Positions 10,066 to 21,900 of a stretch of DNA of 64,000 bases are shown here, one piece after another. Position 1 is the stretch's first letter. Every line of letters starts with the position of its first letter. The translations under genes were made by a program, and so were the position numbers. Source of the DNA: Phyto melanocephala (taxonomy: Eukaryota > Arthropoda > Insecta > Diptera > Rhinophoridae); assembly GCA_941918925.1 (NCBI GenBank), contig OW799233.1, positions 133,020,333 to 133,084,332 of the forward strand, written 5' to 3'. The notes beneath the pieces are model-generated. The model worked only from the letters and a program-made list of their open reading frames with translations. It had not been told where the DNA came from and ran no database searches.

Positions 10066-12217
10066 CATAATCCAGTGACTTAACACAGCCACATAAAAAG
10101 TGATCGGGAGGTGTTCGGAGTAAGGTTACTGAACAGAAATGTCAAAGCAGTTTGATATTCTTACTCAAACAAGCTAAAGAAACACCACATGTCTTGGACA
10201 TTGACACAGATGAATATAGCAATTTTACTATTTTTTTATTTTTTACTCACATAAGAATAATGTCTTAATTAATAAAAAATCATCAAAAACGGGAACCAGC
10301 TAATATGTAAAAATAAAACATTTGATTTTTTGTAGCTTTATTATAATTAATTTAAATATTTTTTGTTAGATTTTTTAAGATCGACATAGTTTCTCTTGAT
10401 TTGTAATTGCTGGCAACACTAGCTAAGTATTTCATACTAGAACGAAAACATACAAACATATAAGAAAATTGTAATTGTACTGTATCACTATTAACGGCCA
10501 GAGAAATTCATAGAAATATTGTGGCAATAATAACCAACTTTGTTACAAGTTCGGATAAATACAAGACATACAGTACAAGGAATACAAAAAGATGTTAGAG
10601 CAGCAGTAGCTCCTAAAAGAAAACAATGGAAAAAACATGATGCAAGGAAAAAGAAGAGAAGGAGTGGAAAACACTATCTTAGAAAAAATGTTTCTTAAAT
10701 GAAACAACCAAACTGCGCAAAAAAAAAGAAGAAGAAACTATAGTAAAACCCGTTGAGTGGCAGGCTGGGCGCCAGCTAAATTGAGATTTATTGCGAAAAA
10801 CAATTGTGGCAGCAGCAACTGCAGGTGCATCTTTTTGTTTGGAATTTTAAATGTGCCGCACGGTACAATAAAGTAACAGCAATAACAACAGCTATTGAAA
10901 AAAAAATAAAACAAAATAGAAAAAAAAAATATATAAAACCTCTATAATGCTCGTATCAAAAACAACTGTAAACAAACTTTGAAGTGATAAGACCGTAAGA
11001 AGAAAAGCAGATAAAAACGATGATGCGAATAGACAATTGCTAAACAAATGTTAAAGTGTAAAAAAACTATAACATTCACCATTAAGTAGCCTAAGATGGT
11101 TTCTACAAATGCGTTATCTAAGTTGTGGCAATATTTTCTGCATCCATTTTAAACATTTTTAAAGCATAATTTTACACATGCAGTAGCAGTAGTAGTAGCA
11201 GTAGTAGTCGACTTTTGAAATAGCTGTAACTTTATTCAAATTATTTTTACAGCTTCTTCTGTGTTTTCTTTTCTTGTTTTTATTCTAATCCAGATTTAAG
11301 ATAATTATTTGCTTTTTACATCTGCATTTAAAATGAGATGATTTTTATGGCAGATTTGTATGTTTGTTTTATATCATGCATGCTAGCTGCAGTGAAATGA
11401 TTAGAAATTTGTTCAATACTTTTTTGTATTTATTTTTAAAGAATTTCTTTTTAGTGTAAATTTGATCATGTTTAAGTAGCGGAATTTTATTGAAATTAAG
11501 TGACAATTTAAATGAATCTTTTAGTTAAATGAGCTTTAGGAATTTTTCCAACTGGTTTGCCATAAAGTAAAAGTGACACAATAATGTTTAAATTGCACTA
11601 TAATAGATTAATAATCATAAACATAACACTAATAATAATTTTTTTTTTATTTAAAATCTGTTTGCTTGCACACATGTAATAAAATTTTAAAAATTATTTT
11701 TAAAATTTAGATGGCGGTGTTAATAGACAACAGTGAATATTAGTTGCTTTCTAAACTACTTATCCGAATTGCATGAAACCAGCCGGGGTTCGTAACAGAG
11801 GACAACATCTTTGTAAGCGTTGCATTTGAGATTTTCTGTTTTGCACAGAATAACTCTACAGTTTATAATATATTTTAACCAATATAAGTAATACTAAATA
11901 GTTGGTGAAAAATAAAAGCCAGCAAAAATAATAGTTTACATCAACGACAATATTGAAATATATCTTCGAATGAAAATGTTAAAAAAGTTAGTATGTATAT
12001 ACAAATTTATTGTGATTTTCTATGATGCTTAAAACTTGAAAACGACTCCACCAAGTTGTATAATTCTAAGGGATTGCTCGTAATTGCTATGAAATATTTA
12101 GGGAGAATAAAAGCCCAAAAATTCTAAACAGGTGTCTGTTTATTAGAATTATCATATTGTATATCTATAAACCGAAAAGTCTGAAAGTCAAAATTTATGT
12201 ACCTTTTGCATCCAAAC
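10066..12217. other. unannotated stretch
   Basis: No gene or element is recognised in 2.1 kb. It includes A-rich tracts (10900-10935), an (AGT)n tract at 11180-11210, and a relatively GC-rich patch at 10740-10870 (GGCAGGCTGGGCGCCAGC, CAGCAGCAACTGCAGGTGCA). That patch could be host regulatory DNA, but nothing proves it. Confidence 0.45.
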
Positions 12218-12760
12218 AGGTAAGAGCGATATATTCTGTGCCGAACATTATTTAGGATTCAGAATGCATATACTTTATGGGGTCGCTAATGAATACTGTA
12301 GATATTACTATATCTCTGCTATTTATATAAAAATTTTGTTACTTATCATCACTTACAGTTTCAAGCCAATAACTGAGGATTATATGATGCAACTGTAGCC
12401 AAAATTCAATTTTCAAAATTGTTAAAGAAATCCATACTTTAAACTTTTAATTGTTATTTTTACCAAAAATTTTTACGCCGATAAATTTTTCGGTATTCGA
12501 TCCATTGAATCAAGGTTTTCCACAAATGCTGTCAAAGGTACACATTTTATATGCACCTAACAAGCGTTTTAACAGGTTCTATAGGAGCTGCATAACTTGA
12601 CTTTCTTTCTATAGGAAAATTTTCGAGAGCATATGTGATAAATTGATACCATTTTAAAGTCTGAGGTACAAGTGGGGGTTTTAAAAACTTGACTTCAACA
12701 TACACATGGACAGAAGGACATAGCTTAATCAATTCCTCTATAAGGTTGTCAAATGAATAT
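12218..12760 (-). mobile_element. decayed mini-me/DINE-like relic
   Basis: ACAGGTAAGAGCGATATATTC at the left matches the hairpin-side end of the family. ATATACTTTATGGGGTCG follows, and at 12690 ACTTCAACATACACATGGAC precedes a degraded GTCY tract and AGCTTAATC. The hairpin is degraded (ATTCTGTGCCGAA) and the far end is missing. Confidence 0.5.
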
Positions 12761-13540
12761 TGAAGAAATAACAAACAGGATGACAAACTTAAATATAAAT
12801 ATATATCCCTTTACACTTTCTTGTGTGTATGTATGTATTTATGCATGTGTTAAGTTTTTATTTATGTATATGTGTATACGTTAAATCAAAATTTTTGAAA
12901 AATAAATGTTTGTACCTTCTCAGTACATTCAATATTTCTATTGGCATGAGCAATGCTGTCCGGGTTCAGCTATTTTTTTTTTGTAAACGTACATGCATTT
13001 CAAAGAAACAAAAACAAGATTATGGGTGAATGTAGAGAAAAAAGAAATGTGGAACTCTATTGTTTAGTATATTTGAAATGTTTTACTTTCGATCTTTGAA
13101 GATTGAAATTAAAACAAAATGTAAAGACAAAATTTTTTAACTTTTGCAAAGGTAACAACAATATTAATTTGTTTTTAATTTAAGAAAAATCGTTGTCAGT
13201 TTCGAAAATTCGAACTTATAGCTAAATAAAAGATTTTTTTTAATAAAATCATTTTAGAAACCAAAATTCTATGAATAAACATATAACAAACATTGTTGTT
13301 TCACTAAAATTTTATTGAGATTTATTTAAGTTTTAAACATTTAAATTTTTTTAATTTTAAAGTAAATTTTATCTCAAATTTTTTAATACTGGAACAAGTT
13401 TTATAAAACTTATTTAAATATATAAATATGATTTTGCTCTCTGTACTTTAAATTCGATAAGTGAAGCTTATTATACCCTGTTGTGCCAATGGTATATCGT
13501 CGGTCTCATGTAGAAAGGGTCCAACTCAAATAATTATAAT
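12761..13540. other. unannotated AT-rich stretch
   Basis: Nothing recognised. TATGTATTTATGCATGTG-type alternating sequence occurs around 12830-12880. Confidence 0.45.
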
Positions 13541-13716
13541 TTTACAGGAGAAGTTAAAAACGTAACAGAAACTGTGTTATCGTAATGTAATTTCTTTCGT
13601 AAAATCGCTTGTAAAACTGTTATTTTTGATACTATTGCGGTAAATTTTTGTGTCGAGGTGTATTTGTGTGTAAAGTATTGAAATCACTGAAAAATTCAAT
13701 TTCGTAAAAAGTATAA
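13541..13716 (+). repeat. unknown repeat X, copy 1 (empty site)
   Basis: AAAACGTAACAGAAACTGTG through TATTTTTGATACTATTG and GTGTCGAGGTGTATTTGTGT matches segments at 39330-39985 and 51430-51618. The family is not recognised and has no coding sequence. This copy lacks the LINE insertion found in the 39-kb copy. Confidence 0.6.
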
Positions 13717-13729
13717 GTTAGTGCCATGA

Positions 13730-13925
13730 GAGATGAGACCATAGATATTTAGCTTTGTCATTCCTTTCGAAATTTCTCCAATCTTCATTTCTATCCCCAT
13801 AAAGTAAATTATTTGTATAACATATGACTAGGGGAGTCGATAAAGCAACATTTGTCTGTCCGTCCGTCCGTCCGTCCGTCCATGTGTTGCTTGAAATCGT
13901 CATTTAGAAGCCTCCACATGTAGTA
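13730..13925 (+). mobile_element. mini-me/DINE-like fragment with (GTCC)n
   Basis: TTTGTCATTCCTTTCGAAATT, CCCCATAAAGTA, GGGGAGTCGATAAAGC and a pure GTCY tract (13854-13880) follow each other in the same order as in the full element at 41779-42555. The element is truncated on both sides. Confidence 0.65.
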
Positions 13926-16900
13926 CGAATCCATATGTTGTATTCGTCTTTTAAAAATATTCTAGCACAATTTAGAACAACCTCCTATATCCTTCTCGAA
14001 TACACATGATCAAATAAACACGACTGCCTCTGTTTTGTTGTCAATTCTTTTACCATAAAATAATTTTTTTTCAACCCTAACATTACTTATTGACACGTTT
14101 GTTACCATTCATGGATGTAATATGCCTTTGAATAATGAAAAATTCATTAACAAATTCGTTAACAATTCGTTTGGATCGTTCACTAATTGACAAAGTTAAA
14201 GGCAACAATTTTTTGAAAGACTATGCACCTTTTTTAAATATATTGAATTTCCTAAGCCCTTAAATTATGTTTTGACATTTACAAGGATATTAAGTTACAG
14301 GTCGTAGCCTCGGATTTTATTTTTGAGAACAACTTACAAATTATTTTAAAAATAACTGAGATATAAACATCAAAATAAAACTCTTCGGTGTTTTCCCCAA
14401 AATTTTAAAACGAATCAAATTTTCTAGAGAAAGGATAGAGTAAATATGAATATCGAATATAAGATCTTTATAAGCGAAATTGAAAGAACTTCAATTTTAA
14501 AATAACGAAAACTATGAAAAATTTATAATTGATCATTACGTTCTAAATAAAATGGCGAATATATGAATCAAATATAGTAATTACGGATTCGTAGCCATTA
14601 ATCCCTACAATATTTGTATCGAAGGAAAGGGCTTGACCAGAAAAATACTGGAAATTTTGAAAAAGTTTCTAATCCATGATGGCTTGTAGAACAAAATGGC
14701 GGATTTTTCTTCTTCTTAATATCATCAATAATCCCATCGCTTGAAGTAGCTTGAGTAGTGGAATAAAATTAATGATGTCAAAGGTGGCGTAGAAAAAAAT
14801 AAAGCAAAATAGCGTGTAACATTAATTTTTAAATTTAGTCTATGATACGAAGTTGTCATTATACCTCCGCACATTTTAGTGAATAGTATTATCAGATTCA
14901 GCACTACAAAATATAGCACTCTCTCTGGTTTAGGTCTGGATATTATGTGTGCTGCTCCGGTGCTTAGTTTTTATAACAAAAAGAACACTAGCGAATAAAA
15001 AGTCACTTTGTTATTGTGGGTATATAATTTGATGGTAGTCACGTTTACAGCTGAACATATATTTTGTTACCATACTTTTTTAGGGTACAAATCCCATGTC
15101 TGCCAGGGGAGAAGCTGTGTTAAATTTAAGGCAGGAACTTCTTTTATAAATGTCAATAACAAAAGTGGAAACAGTTCTATTAGAAAACAAAAATTTTTAA
15201 AACAATTGTATTAAATACATTTAAACAAAAATATAAAAAAATAAAAATCAGTTTTTCCATTTCCATTTTCCAGTCTTTTCCATTCAAGTAAAGTCATTTG
15301 TTTTTTAATTATTGATTGCAGAGTTTAAGGAAATGTTTTAAATATACTTAAAAATGATCTTAATTTTGATTTATTTCGCAGTGCCAAATTTAAAAGTAAT
15401 AACTTACACTTATATACAAATAAAACACCAGCCGGTACAACCTAAAAATAAACACTTTGCGGCCTGTTTAATATCTTTATTCTATCTCTCATTCCTTTGC
15501 CCACACACATACACACATACATACCGCAATATTATAAAGAAGACCGATATAGTAATAATTCACTTTAAAAAAATAATTTAAATATTTTAATACAGACTTT
15601 GGGTTATAATCTTAAGCAATCAAATAAAGATATTTGCAAATATACCATAAATAAATTTAATCGTCCTCTCTTAATTAAGTATTTCTAATTGTCTACTTCA
15701 ATTTCCTACTAAGAAGCTGCACACAACCACAAACAAATATGCTAATAAATAATATTGTAATTTTTTACTCACAACGATTTTTAGATACTTTTATACATAC
15801 ATAAATGCATAAACAACATGTTACTTTTTCCTACCATTAACTGCAAACATATTCCATTGCATTTTTGTCGATAACTTGTCACTAAACATAAATTCAAATT
15901 AAACCATTATTCAAGCATAAAATAATGTCTATCTTAATACAAGCTGATATATATAGACATACAGATCGACAGACAGTTATAAATACGAGTAAATAATAAT
16001 GGAGATAGAAACAGACCGTTGCCTAACATAATAATGATGATGATGATGCTGATGATGTTACACTTACATACATACTTTGCACATTTTACAAGCAACCATC
16101 TACCCAACCAGCCATTTTAACTTAAATACACTATCGTTCCATTTATGCCTGCACTAGAATGAATGCAACAATCAACAGCAAATTCACATACACAAAACAA
16201 ACAAAAATATAGATGAGTTTGTCCAACACAAATTTTTATTTAATATTGAATACGAAAAACGACAAACTTGTTGCAAAATCAAAACTCATTGTCAATGTTA
16301 AGCTGTTATTGTCATGACGTTGCTAATTACAACTGACATTGATTAGCATTTCTACACCAAATAAAACATGAATCTTAACAGCATACGCAGCAACGCAATG
16401 TTTAAAATGAGTTGTCGAAAGTGCTTGCTTGGGGTTTTTTTACTGCCTTTTACTGTCTTTCGATTTTAATCCCAACATTTAGTTGGAAATGTAGTAGAAT
16501 GAATAGTTTGATTTACTGAGTAATTTTTTATAGGGAAACTTGATAGTAAAGCGTGCTGTAACTAACTTTACATAGACGAATGCTTTAAAAAAGAAATAAA
16601 ACCTTTTTTAATTAGGTTTTTCTGACAGCTCAACTCAAGCCATCCAGAAAAGAAATTCTAATTATAACTACAGTAGGAAAAAAAAAATTGTTTTATATAT
16701 AGCGATGTGCTTTTTAAAAGTTTTTTTTTTCAATTAATGATGATGAATTTTGACTTGGAGTAAAATTGGCTGATTTAGATGATGAATTTTGCTTTAAAAT
16801 AAAACAAACTGTATGTCATGTGTTATCGAATTTCCGTTTAATTTTAAAACTTCTTATATAACTATGTACAACATATGGTTACAGTGTTACTAGACCCAAA

Positions 16901-17149
16901 AATAATTTTTTAAAGTAGTGAAAATTATTTTCCTTTAGGACTGCTAAATCAGTAATAAATATCAATTTATTCTAAGTGCCTCCTTGAATTTGAAATACAT
17001 GGTCATAAATGATATTCTTAAAAATCAATGAAAATTCATGCAAAATATTTTAAACAATTTATATAAATAAACATCAATAACTCATGAAAAACCGATTTTT
17101 TCACCAAAATTTGCATGAGTTTTAAGCACTCCAATTCGAGACTCTACTT
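13926..17149. other. unannotated stretch
   Basis: No gene or element is recognised in 3.2 kb. It contains a (GAT)n tract at 16033-16057 and several TAAT-rich patches (for example 16318-16360, GCTAATTACAACTGACATTG). These look like possible homeodomain-type sites but are expected often in such AT-rich DNA. Confidence 0.45.
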
Positions 17150-17199
17150 AGAATCAATTAGTTAACAAGACTCGGATAAACGAAAAAGTGAATTTGTAG

Positions 17200-18110
17200 A
17201 GATAATTTGGATAGCAGGCCATAACGGCACAATCGGAAATAAAAAAGCCGACTAGTTATCCGAAAAGTAATTATTTTTCACCTTAGAGACTGTTAAACGC
17301 TTTCGGAGGTTTAAAAGTTAATTTAAAGTTTGGGTTTTGAAGAATTTATGAGAGAGTCGCAAATAACTGTTATCAGTAAAGTGAAGAGCATACTATGGGG
17401 ATACCCTTATCTTGAGAAATCAAAACAACATCTGAAACTGAGTAGGTCAAACATTAAGAATTTTAACTAATGCTTGGTTTTCACTATGTCATTTTTGTTG
17501 TCAAATTGCCCAAATTCTTGGCACTTGTATGAAAACGGGTTGTCATATGGCGTCATATATGTTTGCAGTCAGTTATGCACACAAACTGCCACCTAAACTG
17601 AGAAATAACTGAAAACGCCAAATTTCAGTTTGTCAGCAGATATGGCAGCATTTTTTTTCAAAGTAAATTTGACAACAAGTTGTCAATTATTTTTGTTTGT
17701 CGTTCGTCAGTTTTTTAAATGCAGTGAAAACGCATTTGACGCAAACTGACAAGAATTCATTTGAGGCAGTTTTTGTTGTCATTTCATATGACATAGTGAA
17801 AACCAAGCTTAATACAATAACAGGTCACAGTAAGAAGAGAACTAAGTAATCTAGCTCCCATGAGACTAATAGATAAAATAACCAGTAGAGCATGCAAAGA
17901 AAAGGATAAGACTTCGGAGCACTGCCTTTGTCAGTGTCCTACTTTTGGGAGTATCTCTAACATTAACAGTAACATCAACACTGTGCTGAACTTGAAATAC
18001 CTAGGGAATTCAAATTGAAAATCTCTAAGGATTAAATAAAAGGAGCCAAGTTTTTGACTTAGCGGAAACAATTAGAATCTCAGTAAGAATGCACTTCTTC
18101 TATAATAGAA
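17200..18110 (+). pseudogene. LINE relic (RNase H and CCHC knuckle), split by a MITE
   Basis: At 17208-17262 the frame reads WIAGHNGTIGNKKAD, the last RNase H motif with its His and Asp. At 17395-17455 it reads LWGYPYLEKSKQHLKLSRS, the stretch leading to the TGH motif. After the MITE (17472-17808) it resumes with ITGHSK-like sequence, then SRACKEKDKTSEHCLCQCPTF, the C-terminal zinc knuckle, at about 17886-17950. Stops and frameshifts break the gene. The knuckle resembles the LINE at 39423-39800 more than the LOA-like copies at 53.8-56.7 kb. Confidence 0.7.
17472..17808. mobile_element. MITE with GCTTGGTTTTCACTATGTCA ends
   Basis: The left end GCTTGGTTTTCACTATGTCA is repeated in inverted form at the right end (TGACATAGTGAAAACCAAGC). 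The inverted similarity runs further inside through TTTTTGTTGTCA. It has no coding capacity. It sits inside a LINE coding relic, so it is younger than that LINE. The flanks both have TAAT-like sequence and the exact target duplication is ambiguous, so I do not assign a superfamily. Confidence 0.8.
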
Positions 18111-20845
18111 ACATGTATTTTTGGGATTGTAATGATATTTTTATTGTATTGTAAGGAAGTCATATTCCGATAGTAAAAATGATAAAATAAAACAGCTTTG
18201 AAATGGCACCCGCAGATTTAGTATTTAAACTCAGCATTTGTTTCCGGTTGTCAAAATTTGCTACGTAGTGCTTCTTGAAATTGTTGTTGAGAATGATACC
18301 CAAATTAATTTTTGGCGACATTCTTGTTTAAAACAGTAATATTTTTAAGAGACCGATCGGTACGTTGATGTATAGGAGCCTAACTATCCATAATCGACCC
18401 AGTTTCTTAAATTTTTTTGACCATTCTTCGAATGGTAAACACATTAGGTTAACTTCCTCGATTAATTTTTTTCTTCTAAATTTGCAAGCCGTCTCAGCAT
18501 AACTTTTAAAATTCTTTTTTTTTTAATAGTAACGCATTGCTGTATTCTTATGCGCTCCATTTTTAATAACCGTAATAAATATATATGAAAGCTAAACCAT
18601 TTTAGAGTTGGTGCTTGTACAAAAAATGGGACTTAATGCTTTGGGAAATGGTTCATTAAGGAGAATTTCCATTCCTCTAGAGACAATAATATACCATATG
18701 AACATATGTGCGTGTATTAAAATTAGAGGATTTCGTGTAATTTAATTTTGTTTCATAACTAAGTTAAAATTAGGGTCCACTCCTTTGAACCATTCGCTAC
18801 GAACAAATACAGCTTTGCTCTAAAAATAATTTTTAACTACTGACTCACTTCTTTTACAAGTAGTAGGGTGTTTTTTATTTGTCGGCAGTTTTTTCTTTAA
18901 TTTTTGTAAAATATTTCATAAAACTCATAATAGACCTTCGTATACTTTTTCTCTACAGTTCTTCTACAGATTGTGTTCCCCCGGGAACACTCTTGTCCCT
19001 TACGCCATAAGCGAGGCCTCCTTCTCATTTTCGATTACCTTCTCCTAATCCAATACGTCTTTTATTATTTTTTTTTTATTTTATGCATTTTTCTATTTTT
19101 AATTTAGTCTCTAAGAGTTATTTGAATAATTTTTTTCTTAAAACTGGTTTAATTTTCTTCTCAGTTTGTTCTGGCCATTTATAAAAGAATTTTAAATTAT
19201 ATAAGTTCTTCCGCAAATCTTTGTAATATCGATGGAAGAACAGAACATAAAAAAAAACTACAACATAGATGATGCCCCTTCACTTTGTTGTTGTTGTTGT
19301 TGCATTTGCTGCTGTGTTCATGTATAAAGGCACTTTTATACCACCTGCTGTTGATTTGTATCCTTATTTTCTTTTATAGTTGTTGTCGTTGTTGTTGTCT
19401 GTTACTTATAGTTGACTGATTATTTACATGAAAATGATGGCGCTGATATGATTTGAAATGCTTTGGTGAATGTCGAAATGAATGTTGTATTAAAATGTTG
19501 TATTTAAGATGGTTAAAAAATCTGTAAGACTATAAAAAGTGGCGCAGAATATAAAGAGGTATGAAATAAAAAGATTTCAAAATTTATACGTTTTTATAAT
19601 TTTTTGTAATTAGTCTTTGAATGGGACTTATTATGTGTTATTGTAGTAGAGTTTTTAAAAAAGATCATATAAAAGCATCAATATGTGAAATTCTCTAATC
19701 AATTGCACTTGATAGAATATTTAAGTTGTTGCCTTTTTCACAAACATTTCTTTTAAAAATTTAAAATAGAAATTTTTTATTTATTAGAAAGTTACCGTTG
19801 TGAATAATTCCAATGACAGCAGGTTAAGTTTCATGTCAATTGACGTACGTATTAATGAAAATCTTCTCCTTGAAAATAAATTGGAAATTAAAAACAAATC
19901 AATTATATTTAGTGAAATGGTTCTAGTTTAATTTTTATGTCATTTTCTTTATTGCTGGTTCTTTTATAGTTCTGCATTGTTTGTTTTTTTTTTTTGCGAA
20001 GCCTCACTTCCTAAATTGTAAATATATTTGATTACAGCTAGAAATTCATTTTGTTGATATAATGATTACCATAATTTAAACATTTCCGCAAGTGCAACTG
20101 TAACTGCCACCGAACTATCTCTCTCTCTCTCTCTCTCTGGCTCTACAATCATTCATACAAATAAAACATTTAAAAGGAATCATACATATTTAACTGCCTT
20201 ATTATTTACATTTGCCACATATTTTGTATAGTAGCGAGTAAACAACAACCCAAATGCTGCAACTAGATTGCTAACTTACCAACAACCTACCGAACAAACA
20301 AACAAACAATGAAGTCAATTGACAGCATCATGTTAACTGTCAGAGATTATTGTTACAGCAAAAGAAAGAAGTGAAATGAAACAATAAAAATTAAACACAG
20401 CAACAACATTAATCTTCTAAACTTAGTATTAATGGTATGCACTCGCATTAATACAATAGAGATATTTTGTTTAAAAAAATTTAAAAAACCATTTGCTTTT
20501 GGTAATTATTTTTAAGTTTTTAATTATTAAAAATGTGCAAAAAAATTTTCTTTGTTCAAGAATTTATAAAAAAAAATTTTTTTTGGATAATGAAAAATTT
20601 TCAATGGATTTTTGCTTATAGCAAAAAAAAAATTTTTTTTCCAAACTGCTTTACTAGCATCTTAAGCTTATGTCTGATATTAAATTTTATACATATATAA
20701 AAAAAAACATGGAAAAAAATTCAAACAAGCAATTTTATCTCTAAAAAATTATTATAAAATTCTTCTTATTAAATAAAGACTTTTACTAAAGTAAAATCAT
20801 TGCAAAAATTGCCTCATATTAATTTAAACTAATTTTTATTCAATA
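18111..20845. other. unannotated stretch
   Basis: No gene or element is recognised in 2.7 kb. It holds triplet tracts (TTG)n at about 19285-19303, a (CT)n microsatellite at about 20117-20138, and an A/T-homopolymer patch at 20470-20780. A short stem TGTTCCC-CC-GGGAACA lies near 18972. Confidence 0.45.
20117..20138. repeat. (CT)n microsatellite
   Basis: An uninterrupted CT dinucleotide run in otherwise unannotated DNA. Confidence 0.9.
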
Positions 20846-21688
20846 CTAGCCAAACCCGGCGCGCGTTGCTACGCCCCTTAATGAATCGAAATGCATTCTG
20901 AATTTTAATTAAATATCAAGTGCAAAAACCTAAAAATTATAATTTTTTTGTGGGCGTGGCATTGCCCACTTTTCTAGTCATGAAATTGTAAAATCATAAC
21001 AGCTCAATATGTGTGCAAAGTTTCAGAAGAATCGGACCAGTGCAAGTACCTCAAAATTAAAATTTTTTTTATGGGCGTGGCCCTGCCCACTTTTCTAGTC
21101 ACGAAATTGTAGAGTCATAACAGCTCAATATGTGTGCAAAGTTTCAGAATAATCGGTCAAGTGCAAGTACCTCAAAATGATACCTTTTTTATAGGCGTGG
21201 CACTGCCCACTTTTCTAATCACGAAATAATTTAGTCATGACAGCTCAATATGTGTGCAAAGTTTCAGAAAAATTAGTCTGGTGTAAGTACCTCAAAATTG
21301 TAGCCTTTTTTTATGGGCGTGGCCCCGCCCACTTTTTTAATCACAAAATTATAAAGTCACGACAGCTTTATATGTGTGCAAAGTTTCAGAAAAATCGGTC
21401 CAGTGCAAGTATCTCAAAGTTAAAATTTTTTTAGGGGCGTGGCCCCGCCCACTTTTCTTATCACGAAATTTTTTAGTCATGACAAAGTTTCAGAAAAATC
21501 GGTCAAGTGCAAGTAGATAAAACTGATAACTAATTTTTTATGGGCGTAGCCCCGCCCACTTTTTTTCATCCATAAACACTCCCCGGTATGTGTACAACAA
21601 CTTACCAAAGTTTGAGCCCGATCGGTTTTGCAGTTTCAGAGTCTATAGCTAACACACACACACAGAGTTTCACTTTTATATATATAGA
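20846..21688 (-). mobile_element. non-autonomous Helitron, copy 2
   Basis: This is the reverse-oriented sister of the element at 1460-2274. On the minus strand it begins A|TCTATATATATAAAAGTGAA and ends GGTTTGGCTAG|T, with the same GC-rich 3' hairpin. It contains about five ~121-bp units (GTGTGCAAAGTT at about 21011, 21132, 21252 and 21373; the last unit has lost part of the motif). Both ends are intact by eye. It has no coding sequence. Confidence 0.88.
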
Positions 21689-21822
21689 TTAATACCATTC
21701 TTTGTGTTGAGTTAAAAAGTTTCCACTTAGTGTTCGCCAAATTCCAAATGACCAACGTACAGATCGACAGACACATTAGTGTTCTATTATAAGTTTATTG
21801 CTATTGTCGACTAGTCCCTTGG

Positions 21823-21900
21823 GTTAGGTTGAAAAAGAGGGGAACTAAAAAGCCCAAACCCATAACAGATATACACGTATGCCCAATTGCCATGTTGTGT
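21823..21900 (-). mobile_element. LINE 3'-end fragment
   Basis: GGTTAGGTTGAAAAAGAGGG, AGCCCAAACCCATAACAGA and ATGCCCAATTGCCATGTTGT match the 3' untranslated end of the LINEs at 30904-31246 and 39423-39800. Only the last ~75 bases are present, an extreme 5' truncation. Confidence 0.65.

Noticed and set aside
18960..19060. GC-richer patch TGTTCCCCCGGGAACACTC as an RNA gene or terminator
   Set aside because: The stem is only 7 base pairs and no tRNA or snRNA boxes could be found around it.
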